From Ochromonas danica (Eukaryota; Sar; Chrysophyceae; Chromulinales; Chromulinaceae), in assembly GCA_015146655.1 (NCBI GenBank), contig VKHL01000029.1, forward strand, positions 1 through 64,000: a stretch of 64,000 bases of DNA, written 5' to 3'. Within the stretch, counting starts at the first letter, position 1. The number at the start of each line of letters is the position of its first letter. The position numbers and the translations under genes are program-made. Positions 11,405 to 21,968 of this stretch are shown piece by piece. Under the pieces are notes generated by a model. That model searched no databases and had not been told where the DNA came from. It was given only the letters and a program-made list of their open reading frames with translations.

Positions 11405-14400
11405 TTAATCGCTTGGCACACCAGCAGTCGCAGCTTTGCGAGCTTGTCGCTGCCGCAGCTTCTTCAACTGCTTCTTGCTAAGCGGCTGTTTAGGAGTTAT
11501 CCCAGCCACTTCTTCTGCTTCTTCGACTTCTTCTATTTTCTCTCCATCTTGTGTTGGTCTTAACATGGACTCTCCCAGGATGTCTCCGGTAACAGAGACC
11601 GAACCGCTTGGCAACCCTGCAGATTCTTGATGATAATCTCTTTCTTCGAGTGGTTGGTCAGATTGGTCAACGACTTTGTCTGGGTCTTCCTGGCTCTTTA
11701 CTCCTTCTGTTTCAATACATCCGATTACTCCTCCTTCCTCTACACACGCTGCGCTATCCAATAAGTTCCGAGAAGCGGAACGAAAACTAGGAACAGAATG
11801 AAAAATGATTTCTTCTCCCTCTATTTCTATCTCTTTCTCTTTCACGACCTCGGATTTCCTTTCATCTCCCAACACTCCATTTGCGTGTGATTCTATTTTG
11901 ATGTTATTGTCGATCTCCAGGATCTGAATCTTTTCAAGCTCATCATTGTCGATTACGGAAATTTTAATAGCTGCCGAAGTTGCAGTAAGGACCGCATTTT
12001 CTTCGCTCGCTCCACTTTTCTCTGTTTCCACCTCAGCATGCTCGGATTGTAGCATCGGGGGATCGCTAGAGGTTGGCACAACGTCCAAATGACTTTCCTC
12101 CAAATGCTGTCGACTCTGCAGGATTGCCTTATATCGAGATACTCGATCAGCTAAGTTCAAAACACCAGTAGAGTCTGCATTGAGAGAGGAGGGAGCTGAA
12201 ATTCCCAAGTTGAACCTTCCCTTGGAAGTCAATCCCGATGAGACCTCTGCATTGCCAGGAATCACAGCTCCCTGTTCAACAGGAGGAGCAATATTGTTCC
12301 CAGTGCTTCCCTGCTCTGCAGGAGGAGATTTGTTTAAAAGATTCATTCTTAGCCGGCGATTGTAATTATCAACTTGTTGTTGCAATGCGGAGCGGTTGGA
12401 TGAAGAAGAGACAAATCCAATCCTGTGAGGCTTTCCCACAGCTGCTCCACCAACAGGAGAACCATTATTAGACGTTGTTGCTACTGCAGCAGATGTTGAG
12501 CTAATCTGCATTGCTTTGAGACGCAAAGCCGCTCGACTTGCTGCTTCAGACATCGTGAGAGAGGAAGGATTTGCGCCAGTTGGGGCTTCTGATGCGTGAT
12601 GGCGAGGAGAGTGCTTCCGGTCGTGACCGCCAGATGAATGATGTCCTCCCATCTTCAAGGCAGTATCATCTGTTAACTGCGATATCGAAGACGATGGCGA
12701 GGGGTAGTCTATCAGCGGATCTTCTTCCGCCATGGGGCTCATGCCCAAACCCTCCTTTTCGTCTATATGTGCGGGACTGTTCCCCACTGGGGAAGCAGGT
12801 AAAGATGCTGGAGGTGTGGTAGGAGGTACTGCGGCATCAACCTCTTCGTGTCGATTCCCATGAGAGCCAGACTCTTCAGACTCCAACCGCGAAGGGTGAA
12901 GAGGAGAAAAAGGGGAAAGAGGAGATATTGGCAAAGAAGGCTCTGTGGGAGCATGACCATCCATAGCCCTGACAGAGATCTTCTCTAAACTGCAGTCTAC
13001 GAAGGACTCCAGCCTTTCCCGCAGCATTTGCGACCATTCCTCCTCAAACAACCCCTTGTACGCCGGGTTCAACTGCGGGAATGGCACGAAGACCAGCCCA
13101 GCAAAAGTCGCGAATTCTTTGGAGGAAGTCAACCGATCTATGCCGAGGCAAGACAAAGCTTCGAGCAGTTGACTTCTCTTTTCGAGCACGGAACCATCTT
13201 CTTCTGCCTCCCCGACCTCCTCCTCTCTGTCGTATTCTTCGCGCTCTACTCGGCTCAAAATATCGTCCAGATACAAACGAAGAGCTTCCTTCGCTTGCAA
13301 TGCTTTGCCCTTGCTCAGTCCATGTTTCATGGGATAAATACAGAAGTAGAGGTGCAGATGGAAGTCTAAGATGTCCTTCTTCTGCAGAAGCCTTTTCTTT
13401 CGAAATTGGTCGCCTCCACCATCAACAACACGCACGGGGGAGTCAGCCAAAGCCACAATTTTACTGTTAAGAGTCTTCCAGAAAGCTCTGAAGCGATCGC
13501 CTTCTCCGTTGTCAAACGAACGAAACAGGTCTCGCTTGATAGTCTTGGGATTGAAAACATCTTCCTCGGCGATAATGAGAGACTGCGTATCTTGATAAAG
13601 CTGTAAGCGGGCACGTGGAGGTGAATTCGGAGAAATTCTTCCTCCCCCACTGGCCACCACAGACTTCTCTTGGGACAACGCCTGCTCTGAAAACGAGCGA
13701 ATGCGGCGGGTCATATCATGCACTTTGCGCAAAATCAGTGGAATATCGAGCTGAGAAACGCCAATTTGCTGCAAATCGCTCTCTGTGAGCAGCTCGATGA
13801 TGCTCAGCTTCGAAACGCCATGCTCTCGCATGTTTTCGACGTAGCCGCTCATCCCAATGCTCTCCAGCCAATTGGTAAAGCGCTGCCACTCCGCGAGGTC
13901 GGTCATGCTGTCTCCCGCAGCATTTAGAGTAAAGTGTCGACCATCTTCTTGTGTCGGTGCAGCTCTGGTAGCGGAGGGTTGGGCAGTTAATACCTTGGGA
14001 GGTAATGAGGGCACAGCGTGAGCAGCGAGTCCCGGCGCCGTCGCTTTGGAGGGATTGAAGCGCATCACCGAAGTCTTCGCCTTCAAAGACTCATAGATTG
14101 ATTTCACGTCTTTGGCAGGTTTGACTTCTTCTTGCTTTTCTTTGATCAGCGCAAGAGGATCAGCAGTCTCGATCTCTTTGGTCTCTCCTCCTCGTCGATA
14201 GGCAGAGAGCAACTCCTCATTCGACTTGACAAATTGAGAATGCAGAAGAACAGAACCATCCTTTTCAAGACGTCGTGTTCGTTCGTGATCCCCACTCGCT
14301 TCGGCTTCGGGTTTGTCATTATGTGCAGCCGGCTTGTCTCGTTTCTTGAGGAAGTCGAAGAAGCTCTCAGTCTGCTGGGGTTGTCGAGAAGTTGAAATAG

Positions 14401-16366
14401 TGGGAGTCTTAGCTCGCGAAACATCTCTTTTGGCAGGAGGCCCGCTGCCAACTCCCACTGCGCCATTTGCTGCTTTGAGAGAGAGACGAGAGGACAGCGG
14501 GACAGAAGCAGCGCGAGAGAGCAACGCTGTCTTATCCCTGGCCTTCACACTGCTGGCTTGATTTCCGCGAAGCTTTTGCTGTGCTTGCTTCTTAGACCAC
14601 TCCAACGTCGCTTCACGGCTGGTCTCTTTGTTCCTCCTGTTAGCGGGTGGCGTGCTCTGAGAGCGTTTGAGATTGTCCGCGACAGCATGAGATCCACTGC
14701 CATGCTGCTTCTCTATCAATGGACGATAATAGTCTTCTTCGCCCTCCTCCTCCCTCATTCCTCCAGGAGGGAAAGCATCGTTGCGATGACCGCCATGAGG
14801 AGGAGAAAACGGCGAAGAAGATTTGTTCTCTGAAGCTCCGCTGCAGAGACTATCTTGCCCATCAGACAGGCATTCGTTGTGCTCTCTACTAAATAGAGTA
14901 GATCGTTGATGATGCCTGGCATGATATGTTCCGTGTTCACTCTTGCTTGGCGCATAGCCAGCGCTCTGACTCTCTTGCTGGTTCTCATCTTCTGGCAAAT
15001 CGTAGTGTTCATCACGATGGCGTGCTACATGATTTCTGGAAGAAGAGCGTCCCATATCCTTCACGATAGATGAGCGCAGTGGACTGGGAATAGATTGCAG
15101 CGCCTCACGCAGCTCTCCGATGGTGAGATGATCCACTCCTCGACCACTGTTGCGTTGTGTCGGCGGGGGCAAGAAGGCTTGCTGTCCGTGAGATACACCT
15201 ACTCCATGAAATTGTTGCAGATGATGGAAAGGCATAACTTGTGCTTGCTGAGTCGTCGCAATGCCGTGGTATTGCACCTTCGAAGGCTGCATTGGCATGG
15301 AGGAGATGTTGCCATAGCCAGTAACATATTGTGCAGGGGGTCCCGGATACATCGATTGACTAGGTAAAAGAGAGACTGGAGGAGCGCTCGCTGATCGCAA
15401 GCCTCTGCCATCATACTCTGCTGTGTTACCGGCTTGGTTGGTAACTCCTCGAGCACGCTGTGGCGAGCTCCTCTGAGAAGTAGCTCTGCTTTGACTTGGC
15501 GTTTTACTCGCCGTAGAAAATACTCTAGAGCTCTTATAATTGCCAGGGTTCCATTTGGGTAGCTCCTTGGGCTTCTCCTTGCTCGCTTTGATAGCAGCGG
15601 TTCCGCTAGACGGAGTGGGCACAGCTTTGCGGATCTGCGGAGGAGGCTGTTGGGGTGTGACGAAGGTGGCCGTCGGCGGCCTAACATAGCTTGAGGTTTG
15701 CATAAATGATACTGGGAGAGGAACTCCTCTCTGTCCCTCATGGATAGGGGTTGAGTGGGCTAGCGAAGGGGGCGGGCGATAAGATGAAGTTGTTCCCTGC
15801 ACCCTTCCGGTTTGCCAAGAAGCAGGAGCACGGAATGAAGCGTTTAAATCAGAGACCAGCATTCTCCCATCGGGGGCAGCAATGGCATTGGACCTAGCAA
15901 CTTCAGAAATGGATTTTACCCACGCAGAGCGCACAGAGTTGGTTGGACAAGCAAACTCCACCAATCCGAGGTTGGGGACTGAAAGGCCAAAGCTTTTGGG
16001 TCGTTGGAAATCGCCACTTTCAATCAGCTGGATTTTGGAAGTCTCAAAATGAGCCAAAGGCTGAAGCGGGGAGGATGTTTTGGCTGGATCGTCGGAGAAC
16101 AAAGTGATGGCATTGGCCTGCACTGTCACGAACACTTTTTGACATCTGTCTCCTTGCAAATATTGCAAATATCCTTGCTGGAAATTAGAAGAGGAAGGGG
16201 TATTTTCATAAGGAATCATGGCGCTCGGGAAGTCATTGGCCGGAGATGAAAATAAGAAAAGATTTCGATTTGGGCGAAGATTTGCCGCCTCTTTCAAAAC
16301 TGGCTTTTTATTGAGTATAACAGCGATTTCCCTGTTGAAAAACACTGTGTTCCCTCGCTGTGTCAT
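11405..16366 (-). CDS. PH - SAM - ARMC9-like domain protein, 1,653 aa
   Basis: An intronless 1,653-codon gene starting at ATG 16366. Domains in order: a PH-like fold at about 62-157 (GYLQYLQGDRCQKVFVTVQ to RSAWVKSISEV); a long Ser/Pro/Gln-rich linker; a SAM domain at about 825-895 (WLESIGMSGYVENMREHGV, LTESDLQQIGV); and a helical region at about 940-1125 resembling the segment after the LisH motif of ARMC9 (RDLFRSFDNGEGDRF, DFHLHLYFCIYPMKHGL, FVPFPQLNPAYKGLFEEEW). Low-complexity acidic sequence follows, with a basic end (LSKKQLKKLRQRQARKA). ARMC9 acts at the ciliary base in animals and protists; here no armadillo array follows. I infer a membrane- or basal-body-associated scaffold. Confidence is high for a gene, moderate for the ARMC9 relation. 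Confidence 0.85.
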   Translation of the reverse strand: MTQRGNTVFFNREIAVILNKKPVLKEAANLRPNRNLFLFSSPANDFPSAMIPYENTPSSSNFQQGYLQYLQGDRCQKVFVTVQANAITLFSDDPAKTSSPLQPLAHFETSKIQLIESGDFQRPKSFGLSVPNLGLVEFACPTNSVRSAWVKSISEVARSNAIAAPDGRMLVSDLNASFRAPASWQTGRVQGTTSSYRPPPSLAHSTPIHEGQRGVPLPVSFMQTSSYVRPPTATFVTPQQPPPQIRKAVPTPSSGTAAIKASKEKPKELPKWNPGNYKSSRVFSTASKTPSQSRATSQRSSPQRARGVTNQAGNTAEYDGRGLRSASAPPVSLLPSQSMYPGPPAQYVTGYGNISSMPMQPSKVQYHGIATTQQAQVMPFHHLQQFHGVGVSHGQQAFLPPPTQRNSGRGVDHLTIGELREALQSIPSPLRSSIVKDMGRSSSRNHVARHRDEHYDLPEDENQQESQSAGYAPSKSEHGTYHARHHQRSTLFSREHNECLSDGQDSLCSGASENKSSSPFSPPHGGHRNDAFPPGGMREEEGEEDYYRPLIEKQHGSGSHAVADNLKRSQSTPPANRRNKETSREATLEWSKKQAQQKLRGNQASSVKARDKTALLSRAASVPLSSRLSLKAANGAVGVGSGPPAKRDVSRAKTPTISTSRQPQQTESFFDFLKKRDKPAAHNDKPEAEASGDHERTRRLEKDGSVLLHSQFVKSNEELLSAYRRGGETKEIETADPLALIKEKQEEVKPAKDVKSIYESLKAKTSVMRFNPSKATAPGLAAHAVPSLPPKVLTAQPSATRAAPTQEDGRHFTLNAAGDSMTDLAEWQRFTNWLESIGMSGYVENMREHGVSKLSIIELLTESDLQQIGVSQLDIPLILRKVHDMTRRIRSFSEQALSQEKSVVASGGGRISPNSPPRARLQLYQDTQSLIIAEEDVFNPKTIKRDLFRSFDNGEGDRFRAFWKTLNSKIVALADSPVRVVDGGGDQFRKKRLLQKKDILDFHLHLYFCIYPMKHGLSKGKALQAKEALRLYLDDILSRVEREEYDREEEVGEAEEDGSVLEKRSQLLEALSCLGIDRLTSSKEFATFAGLVFVPFPQLNPAYKGLFEEEWSQMLRERLESFVDCSLEKISVRAMDGHAPTEPSLPISPLSPFSPLHPSRLESEESGSHGNRHEEVDAAVPPTTPPASLPASPVGNSPAHIDEKEGLGMSPMAEEDPLIDYPSPSSSISQLTDDTALKMGGHHSSGGHDRKHSPRHHASEAPTGANPSSLTMSEAASRAALRLKAMQISSTSAAVATTSNNGSPVGGAAVGKPHRIGFVSSSSNRSALQQQVDNYNRRLRMNLLNKSPPAEQGSTGNNIAPPVEQGAVIPGNAEVSSGLTSKGRFNLGISAPSSLNADSTGVLNLADRVSRYKAILQSRQHLEESHLDVVPTSSDPPMLQSEHAEVETEKSGASEENAVLTATSAAIKISVIDNDELEKIQILEIDNNIKIESHANGVLGDERKSEVVKEKEIEIEGEEIIFHSVPSFRSASRNLLDSAACVEEGGVIGCIETEGVKSQEDPDKVVDQSDQPLEERDYHQESAGLPSGSVSVTGDILGESMLRPTQDGEKIEEVEEAEEVAGITPKQPLSKKQLKKLRQRQARKAATAGVPSD

Positions 16367-16934
16367 GGGAAAACTCCTTTCAGCAATTTATTATATATGT
16401 AGTCTATAATATTTATGACGATGAGGTTGGAAGTACAGGGGTAGAGGTAGTCTAGTTGGTAGTGCACAAATCTTGTGCTATGCTGCCTTTCCCTCTTGTT
16501 CTCCTGGCTGTTCATCCAACCTGTGATCATGTTGGTTATTATCTTTTAGTTGTTTGTGCATCTTTTCCATTGTGATGTTGTCGCTGAGTCAGAAATCTGA
16601 ACGGTGTAATGGAGTGTGGGGTAATAGACTGCGAGAATGGAGGATATCTCATGATGTCATTCAATGGCTCAACTTGATGCTGGAACAATGGAGAATTAGA
16701 GTTATGAACAACAGACTCGCTAGTCTAAATTTGCACATTGTCCGCTTATGTGAATTTGCTGCCTCATGAACAATGGTAGTAATCTTACCTACCAGAAGAG
16801 AAACCAGCCGCAGGGCAGCGTTCAATATATGTCGGTGTTCTCTGACTCAACTGGATAAGAAGATCTCCCACAATCTGTAAACAATAGCATTCAGTATTTC
16901 CAACATTATTTTGATTCTTCGCGCTTGACGCTCT
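16367..16934. other. Intergenic region between PH-SAM and Myb genes
   Basis: Upstream of the PH-SAM start the sequence is AT-rich (TTTATTATATATG). A tRNA D-arm-like string near 16448-16465 was examined and rejected. No coding frame is supported. Confidence 0.5.
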
Positions 16935-18388
16935 CTATTTGTGGGACTTATTAGTGGTAGATTGGCTGGTGTTTTTCTGTGGAAAGTTCGGAGAACTAAC
17001 TTCGGGAGCACTTGCGGCATTATCATATCGGATGGGGAGATGGGCGGGATATACAAGACGCTGCCTTTTCGTATTTTGTGGTAATTGTGGAGAAGTATCG
17101 AAGGCATATAGCATGGGCGTCAATGGCGATTGTCCCAGATAAGATAGTGATTGGGGAGAGAATGTGTTATACCAGCAAGCGGATGAGTTAGAGTGCAACG
17201 CATCTCGAGAGGATTGCTGAGTCATTGGCAGGATAAACGAAGAAGAGAGCGACATCGATAATGGTAATCGCGACGAAAGATGTGGAGAAAATTGATGCAA
17301 ATCAAAGGAACAACTTTGCAGTGCTAAGGGGTCAATGGGGGTTTGCATGGACAAGAGAGCTGCTTGATGCATATTCAGAGACCTACTAGTTGTTCTTCTA
17401 CTAGTAATGTCAAGATTATGCTGGTGTCGTCTTTCCGCCGAGTACGCTACCGGCTGTGTGCTAGCTGTCGATCCCGACTGTGGTGCATCAATACAAGGAT
17501 AGGTGAACATGGGCGATGAGCACAACTCCAGCAGTTCAGGGTAGATCTCGCCCATACTATTGTCTCCCCCACTTCTCTCAATTTCTTCTGGGATTTGTAT
17601 GGTTAATCCCGTGGGATTCTGAATTTCTCTTGTTGATGATGATGAATCGACAACATCCATAGCATCTTTGCTGATGGCTGCTGCGATTCCTTCCTTGGAT
17701 GTGAAGTCATTGCTTTGATCGACTGGAGTCGGAAGAGGAGTGAATGTTGGGGATGGATTGCTACTGGTGCATTCCTCTGAAACTAAACTCGGGCTCTTTG
17801 TTTCTGCCTTGAAACTGCTCGCAGAAACGCTTCTGGAAGGGGGTGGGGGGATCAAGCCTTCCTTCATCTTACCTGATCTCTTCGATCGAATTAGAACATG
17901 AAAGCGATTCTTGATTGCACAGTCTGTTCTTCCTGGGAGATAGTCTATGTATTTGCACCACTTGTTTCCGATGGTTTTGTTCAATTCCATGATACGATCG
18001 TCCTCTTCTTGTGACCATTCTCCCTTCTTAATGGCTGGATTTAGATGATTAAGGTAGCGCTCTCGACATTGTTTTCCTGTTCGAGAGCCCAGCTTGCTAG
18101 AAATGTTACTCCTACAGTGTGTCATAAATTCATGTTCCCTAATTAAGTCCGTCCCTTCTTCCTTTCGATAGGAAATTATTTCAAATGCACCTACCATTTG
18201 GAGATCGCTCCATGTTCCGTGATCAAGCTCATCAGGAGAGCATCTTCTTCCGGCCTCCATGGCTTTTTGTCGATTTTCTTGCGACAGTTCTTGTTGTCGT
18301 GCAGAGGAGGATTAAGAGCCGAGCCGTGTGAGAACTTGACATCCGCGAAGAAAGCATTCCTCCAGGGATCATCGGTCGACATGGCCAT
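16935..18388 (-). CDS. R2R3-type Myb transcription factor
   Basis: Two exons (18195-18388 and 16935-18111) flank an 83-nt intron (TG|GTAGGT...TGTAG|GAGT), giving 456 residues. The intron splits the Trp codon inside the first Myb repeat; joining gives KKPWRPEEDALLMSLITEHG, then SKWSNISSKLGSRTGKQ, the canonical spaced tryptophans. Repeat 2 follows: KKGEWSQEEDDRIMELNK, GNKWCKYIDYLPGRT, CAIKNRFHVLIR, where the middle Trp positions match the Myb consensus (the third is replaced by F). The rest is Ser/Pro/Gln-rich and probably an activation region. It is a nuclear DNA-binding protein with unknown targets. ATG 18388 is chosen; a second ATG lies two codons on. It is divergent from the NSUN2-type gene, 232 bp away. 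Confidence 0.9.
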
Positions 18389-18620
18389 CACTGAAAAGAT
18401 ACGAAGACTGCCACAAGATCGTGAAAGTTAGAAAATGAATCTTCGCAGAAGAAGCCCAAGCCCATCTTCTCAGCCACACATTCTCTTCGCCGTCATGTGT
18501 GTGGCTCAAGGTCTTTTAATCCCTCTGTGGGTGACATTCCATTGGAGGACGGTTCCGGGACGTCGCTCGCAACCAGTTCATTACAGGTTATCACGAGGTT
18601 TGGCCTGAACGAAGCTGGTA

Positions 18621-21220
18621 ATGGGCAAAAAGAGACATTTCAAAGGGAACAACTCTTCCGCTGATCGTAAGCGTCGCAAGGAATTCGCTGAGAAATGGAA
18701 GAGCACGCGAGGTGACCAATCGTCAGCCCAAGATGGCTGGACCACAGTGATGGAGAACAAGCGCATGGAGGCCTTCTATAAAGCTCAGCACTTCATTGAG
18801 GGTGAAGAGGATTGGAGCGCATTCTTACAGTCTCTGCGCACTACCTTGCCTGCCACCTTTCGTATTTGCTCAGACTATGCTTTCACGGAGGACTTGAAGA
18901 AGGACATCCACTCATTCATGGGCGAGCATTTGAACGTCGATGGCGTGGAGATCAAGGCTGTTGAGTCCCTTGGGTGGTATCCCAATGGTAATGCCTACAA
19001 GCTGGGCACAGACCGCAGGTCGATTCGCAAGCTGGAGTCTCTCAATACGCTGCATCGCTGGATGATCACACACACAGACAACGGAAACATAACTCGACAG
19101 GAGGCTGTCTCTATGGTGCCTCCCCTGGCATTGGACGTGGCACCTCACCACAAGTGCTTGGACATGTGTGCATCGCCAGGGTCGAAGACTTCTCAGCTGC
19201 TTGAGATCGTTAATAAATCTCTTGGCAATCCCCCCGAGCAACAGGGCTTGGTCGTGGCGAATGATGTCGATACGGATCGCGCCTATATGTTGGTTCATCA
19301 GTGCAAGCGTATTAATTCTCCCTTTTTGGTCATTACCACTCATCCTGGTCAGGCTTTCCCTCCTTTGCGTGGTTCGGCTGATCAGCACAAATCAGAGTTT
19401 TTCGATCGCGTTCTCTGTGATGTGCCATGCTCTGGTGATGGTACCTTGCGTAAGAACCCAATGATTTGGGGCAAATGGTGTACACAAATGGCTACTTCGC
19501 TGCACACACTGCAGCTAACAATAGCTCGGCGCGGCCTGCAGTTGCTCAAGTCTGACGGTTTAATGGTCTATTCCACCTGCTCCATGTCTCCCTATGAAGA
19601 CGAGGCTGTCGTGGCGGAGTTGTTACGCTGGCATAAGGGTGAATTGGAGCTCATCGATGCACGTAGCTTCATGCCTCTGTTTAAGGCTCGTCCTGGTTTG
19701 GAGAACTGGTATGTTCTGGACGATTATCATGCCGCGAAGAAAGAAGCGAAAGCCAAGAAATCGTTCAAGAAGGATCAAGATCAAGATGCCTCGAAAGTGA
19801 GTGATGCAGGTGTTGATGAAAACAAGGAACAAGGGGGTCAAATGGAGATCGGGGAAGAGAGAGCTGCTGTTGATGAATCCAAGCAGCAAGAAGGTGTTGA
19901 TGAGCAAGCAGTTGCCGAAGAAGCAAGTCAGGACTTTTCTCACGTTACCGACCCAGCTCTGAGAGCGTGCTTGGAGATGGGCATGCAGTATTTCCCTACC
20001 TTCGAAGACGTGCCCAGCCACTTAGATTGGAAGATAAAGCGCTCTTTCTTCCCTCCTTCTGCTGAAGAGAAGGAATGGATGCATCTTGAGCGATGTCTCC
20101 GCTGCGTGCCGCAGGATGAGGACAGTGGTGGATTTTTCGTGGCAGCTCTGCGCAAAGTGCGTAAGGATGATAACAGCCAGCAGCCAGTTGTTTCCTCAGA
20201 GACTGCTGAAGTCGTTAGCAACAGTGAAGTGGTTAACGTCAAGGCTAGCGGTGATATCAACATGGTCGCTTCCACGGAGGACAGTGCAGTTGCTAGCGTT
20301 CCTGAGCCAGAGAAAGTGGACGGACATAATGGCAAGAAGGGGGCGAAGGGGAAGCTGTCTCAGAGAGGCTTGGTGGAATATCTTCCTTGGGAAGATGCTG
20401 CCTGGGAGAAGATCCGTGCCTTCTACGACTTTGATGAACGAATTGGTCAAGACAGCTTCTTTGTGCGAGAAGATGCTGTGACGAAGGCGAATAAGAAGGG
20501 TGGCACTTCCTCGAAAACGATTTACTACATGCCACAGTCGGTGCGCTCCTTGCTGCTGGGCGATGAGAAGAAGCAACTTAAGGTCGTCACTGCAGGTTTG
20601 AAGGCCTTCGAAAAGAAGACTATGGCGAACGGAGAATCGGACTATCGCCTACTCCAGGACTCCATCCAAGTACTGGCTCCTTTCATTCGAGCCAGAAAAG
20701 TCCAAGTGACTGCCCAGGACTTCTCGAACATCCTGGGCGGTGGGTTGGTGAGCTTCTCCACTCTCTCGGCCTCTACCATCGCTCAGCTTTGCACATTGCC
20801 TACGGGTATGGTGATCACCTACTATGATTACAATGGCAAGGACTGCCTGCCTGCAGAGGAAGGAAGTGACTTCATCCCCAGACTTGGAAACTTCCGCTTT
20901 TATGCTGTGTGTTGGAAGGGAATCTCGAAGACGATGAACGTAATGTGCTCTAAGATAGGTGGGTACATTGATTACAGTTGATTCTTGTGATGAAACTTCA
21001 TGATTTGCACTGTTGTCTAGATATCGACCACATGAAGCACCAGCTGACTGCCTTACGAGTTCTCAGGCCAAAAATCGTGCCTGCAAAGCGTACTGAGGAT
21101 GCTGCAGGCTCTGGTGAAGCCGAAGAAGTCTTTCCTGCTGAACAGGAGGTGGGCAGTGATGAAGAAGAAGGGGCTGAAGGGAGTGCAGACGGGGAGGAGG
21201 GAGAAGAGGACGCGGAGTAG
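18621..21220 (+). CDS. NSUN2: NSUN2/Trm4-type tRNA (cytosine-5) methyltransferase
   Basis: Exons 18621-20958 and 21021-21220 are joined by a 62-nt phase-1 intron (ATAG|GTGGGT...GTCTAG|AT), giving 845 residues. The Rossmann SAM-binding motif is LDMCASPGSKTSQLLE (about 180-195), with ANDVD next. Both catalytic cysteines are present: C270 in DVPCSGDGT and C320 in YSTCSMSPYEDEAV, close to C271 and C321 of human NSUN2. The N-terminus (YKAQHFIEGEEDWSAFLQSL) and the C-terminal YYMPQSVRSLL / KVVTAGLKAFEK region also match NSUN2 rather than other NSUN members. It methylates C5 of cytosine in tRNA, mainly in the nucleus. A variable Glu/Lys/Gln-rich insert occurs around 370-440 and the end is acidic. 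Confidence 0.95.
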
Positions 21221-21337
21221 CTGTAGACTCAGTCAGCGACTCTTAAGTGAGCAGTCACTAATCGTTAAGATTAAGCAATGAAAAGCTAAGAGGAGGAGGA
21301 GGTATTAAGTTAGGGAGTGGTGAAAGACTGCGAGCAT

Positions 21338-21637
21338 CTAAAATCTCTTTTTGGTTGTTGGCGCACTGCCAAGGTCAGCGGCTTCCTTGAACTTGTACCT
21401 TCCTTCCACTTCCACATAGGTGGGAGCTTTTTAAATCATGTCAAAAAGTAATGAGCCAATAGGGTCACAGAGGAAGGAGGAGGAGGAGGACTGACCTGTG
21501 GCTTGAGTGAGAGCGGCCTCCACGACGAGATAAACAGTAAAGATTCCAGCCGCCAGCGCGAAGCCGGGCAGTGGCTTCTTATAGCAATTCGCAATGAGAG
21601 GATGCTTTCTCCAGGCGTCTTGTCCGGCGAAAACCAT
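21338..21637 (-). CDS. Complex I subunit NDUFB3/B12-like
   Basis: A 76-residue product from two small exons, 21496-21637 and 21338-21426, with a 69-nt phase-1 intron (ACAG|GTCAGT...TTTAAAAAG|CT). Residues 1-49 read MVFAGQDAWRKHPLIANCYK followed by KPLPGFALAAGIFTVYLVVE. The D-x-WRKHP motif, LPG turn and single membrane helix match plant and animal B12 (NDUFB3), a supernumerary subunit of mitochondrial NADH:ubiquinone oxidoreductase. Exon 2 supplies a polar tail ending KEAADLGSAPTTKKRF. The size agrees with the plant homologue (about 70 residues). ATG 21637 is chosen because upstream in-frame sequence is unlike the family. It is convergent with the NSUN2-type gene, 117 bp apart. Confidence 0.85.
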
Positions 21638-21968
21638 GATTTCTTTTAATTGTTGTTTATTGTTACACACACACTGCAGCAGGGAAAGGACGAGCGAGAC
21701 AAGAAGAAGAAGTACTGCTTGCGCGGGGTTGTCAAAACCCTGGAAATGCAGTTTATGGAATATCGAGTTTTGCTGAAACAATGTACAGTGCTAGATCTAG
21801 TAGACCACTGCTGGGCTGATTTGGGCTACTCTGTAGTGTATACAAAGCCATAGGGGGCGGGAAAAACCAGTAGCTAGTTAGTGTCATTGGTAGCCAGCAG
21901 TACCAGGTTTATTGAAAAACAGAAATATATACATTACACACATCAGATCGATCACATATCAAGCTAGG
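21638..21968. other. Intergenic region, promoter side of NDUFB3-like gene
   Basis: Short open frames overlap the NDUFB3-like start but have no family features. I see no repeat or RNA gene. Confidence 0.45.

Noticed and set aside
16440-16520. tRNA-like D-arm string (TAGTCTAGTTGGTAGTGCAC)
   Set aside because: No matching acceptor stem, anticodon stem or T-arm with GTTCNANNC could be folded around it.
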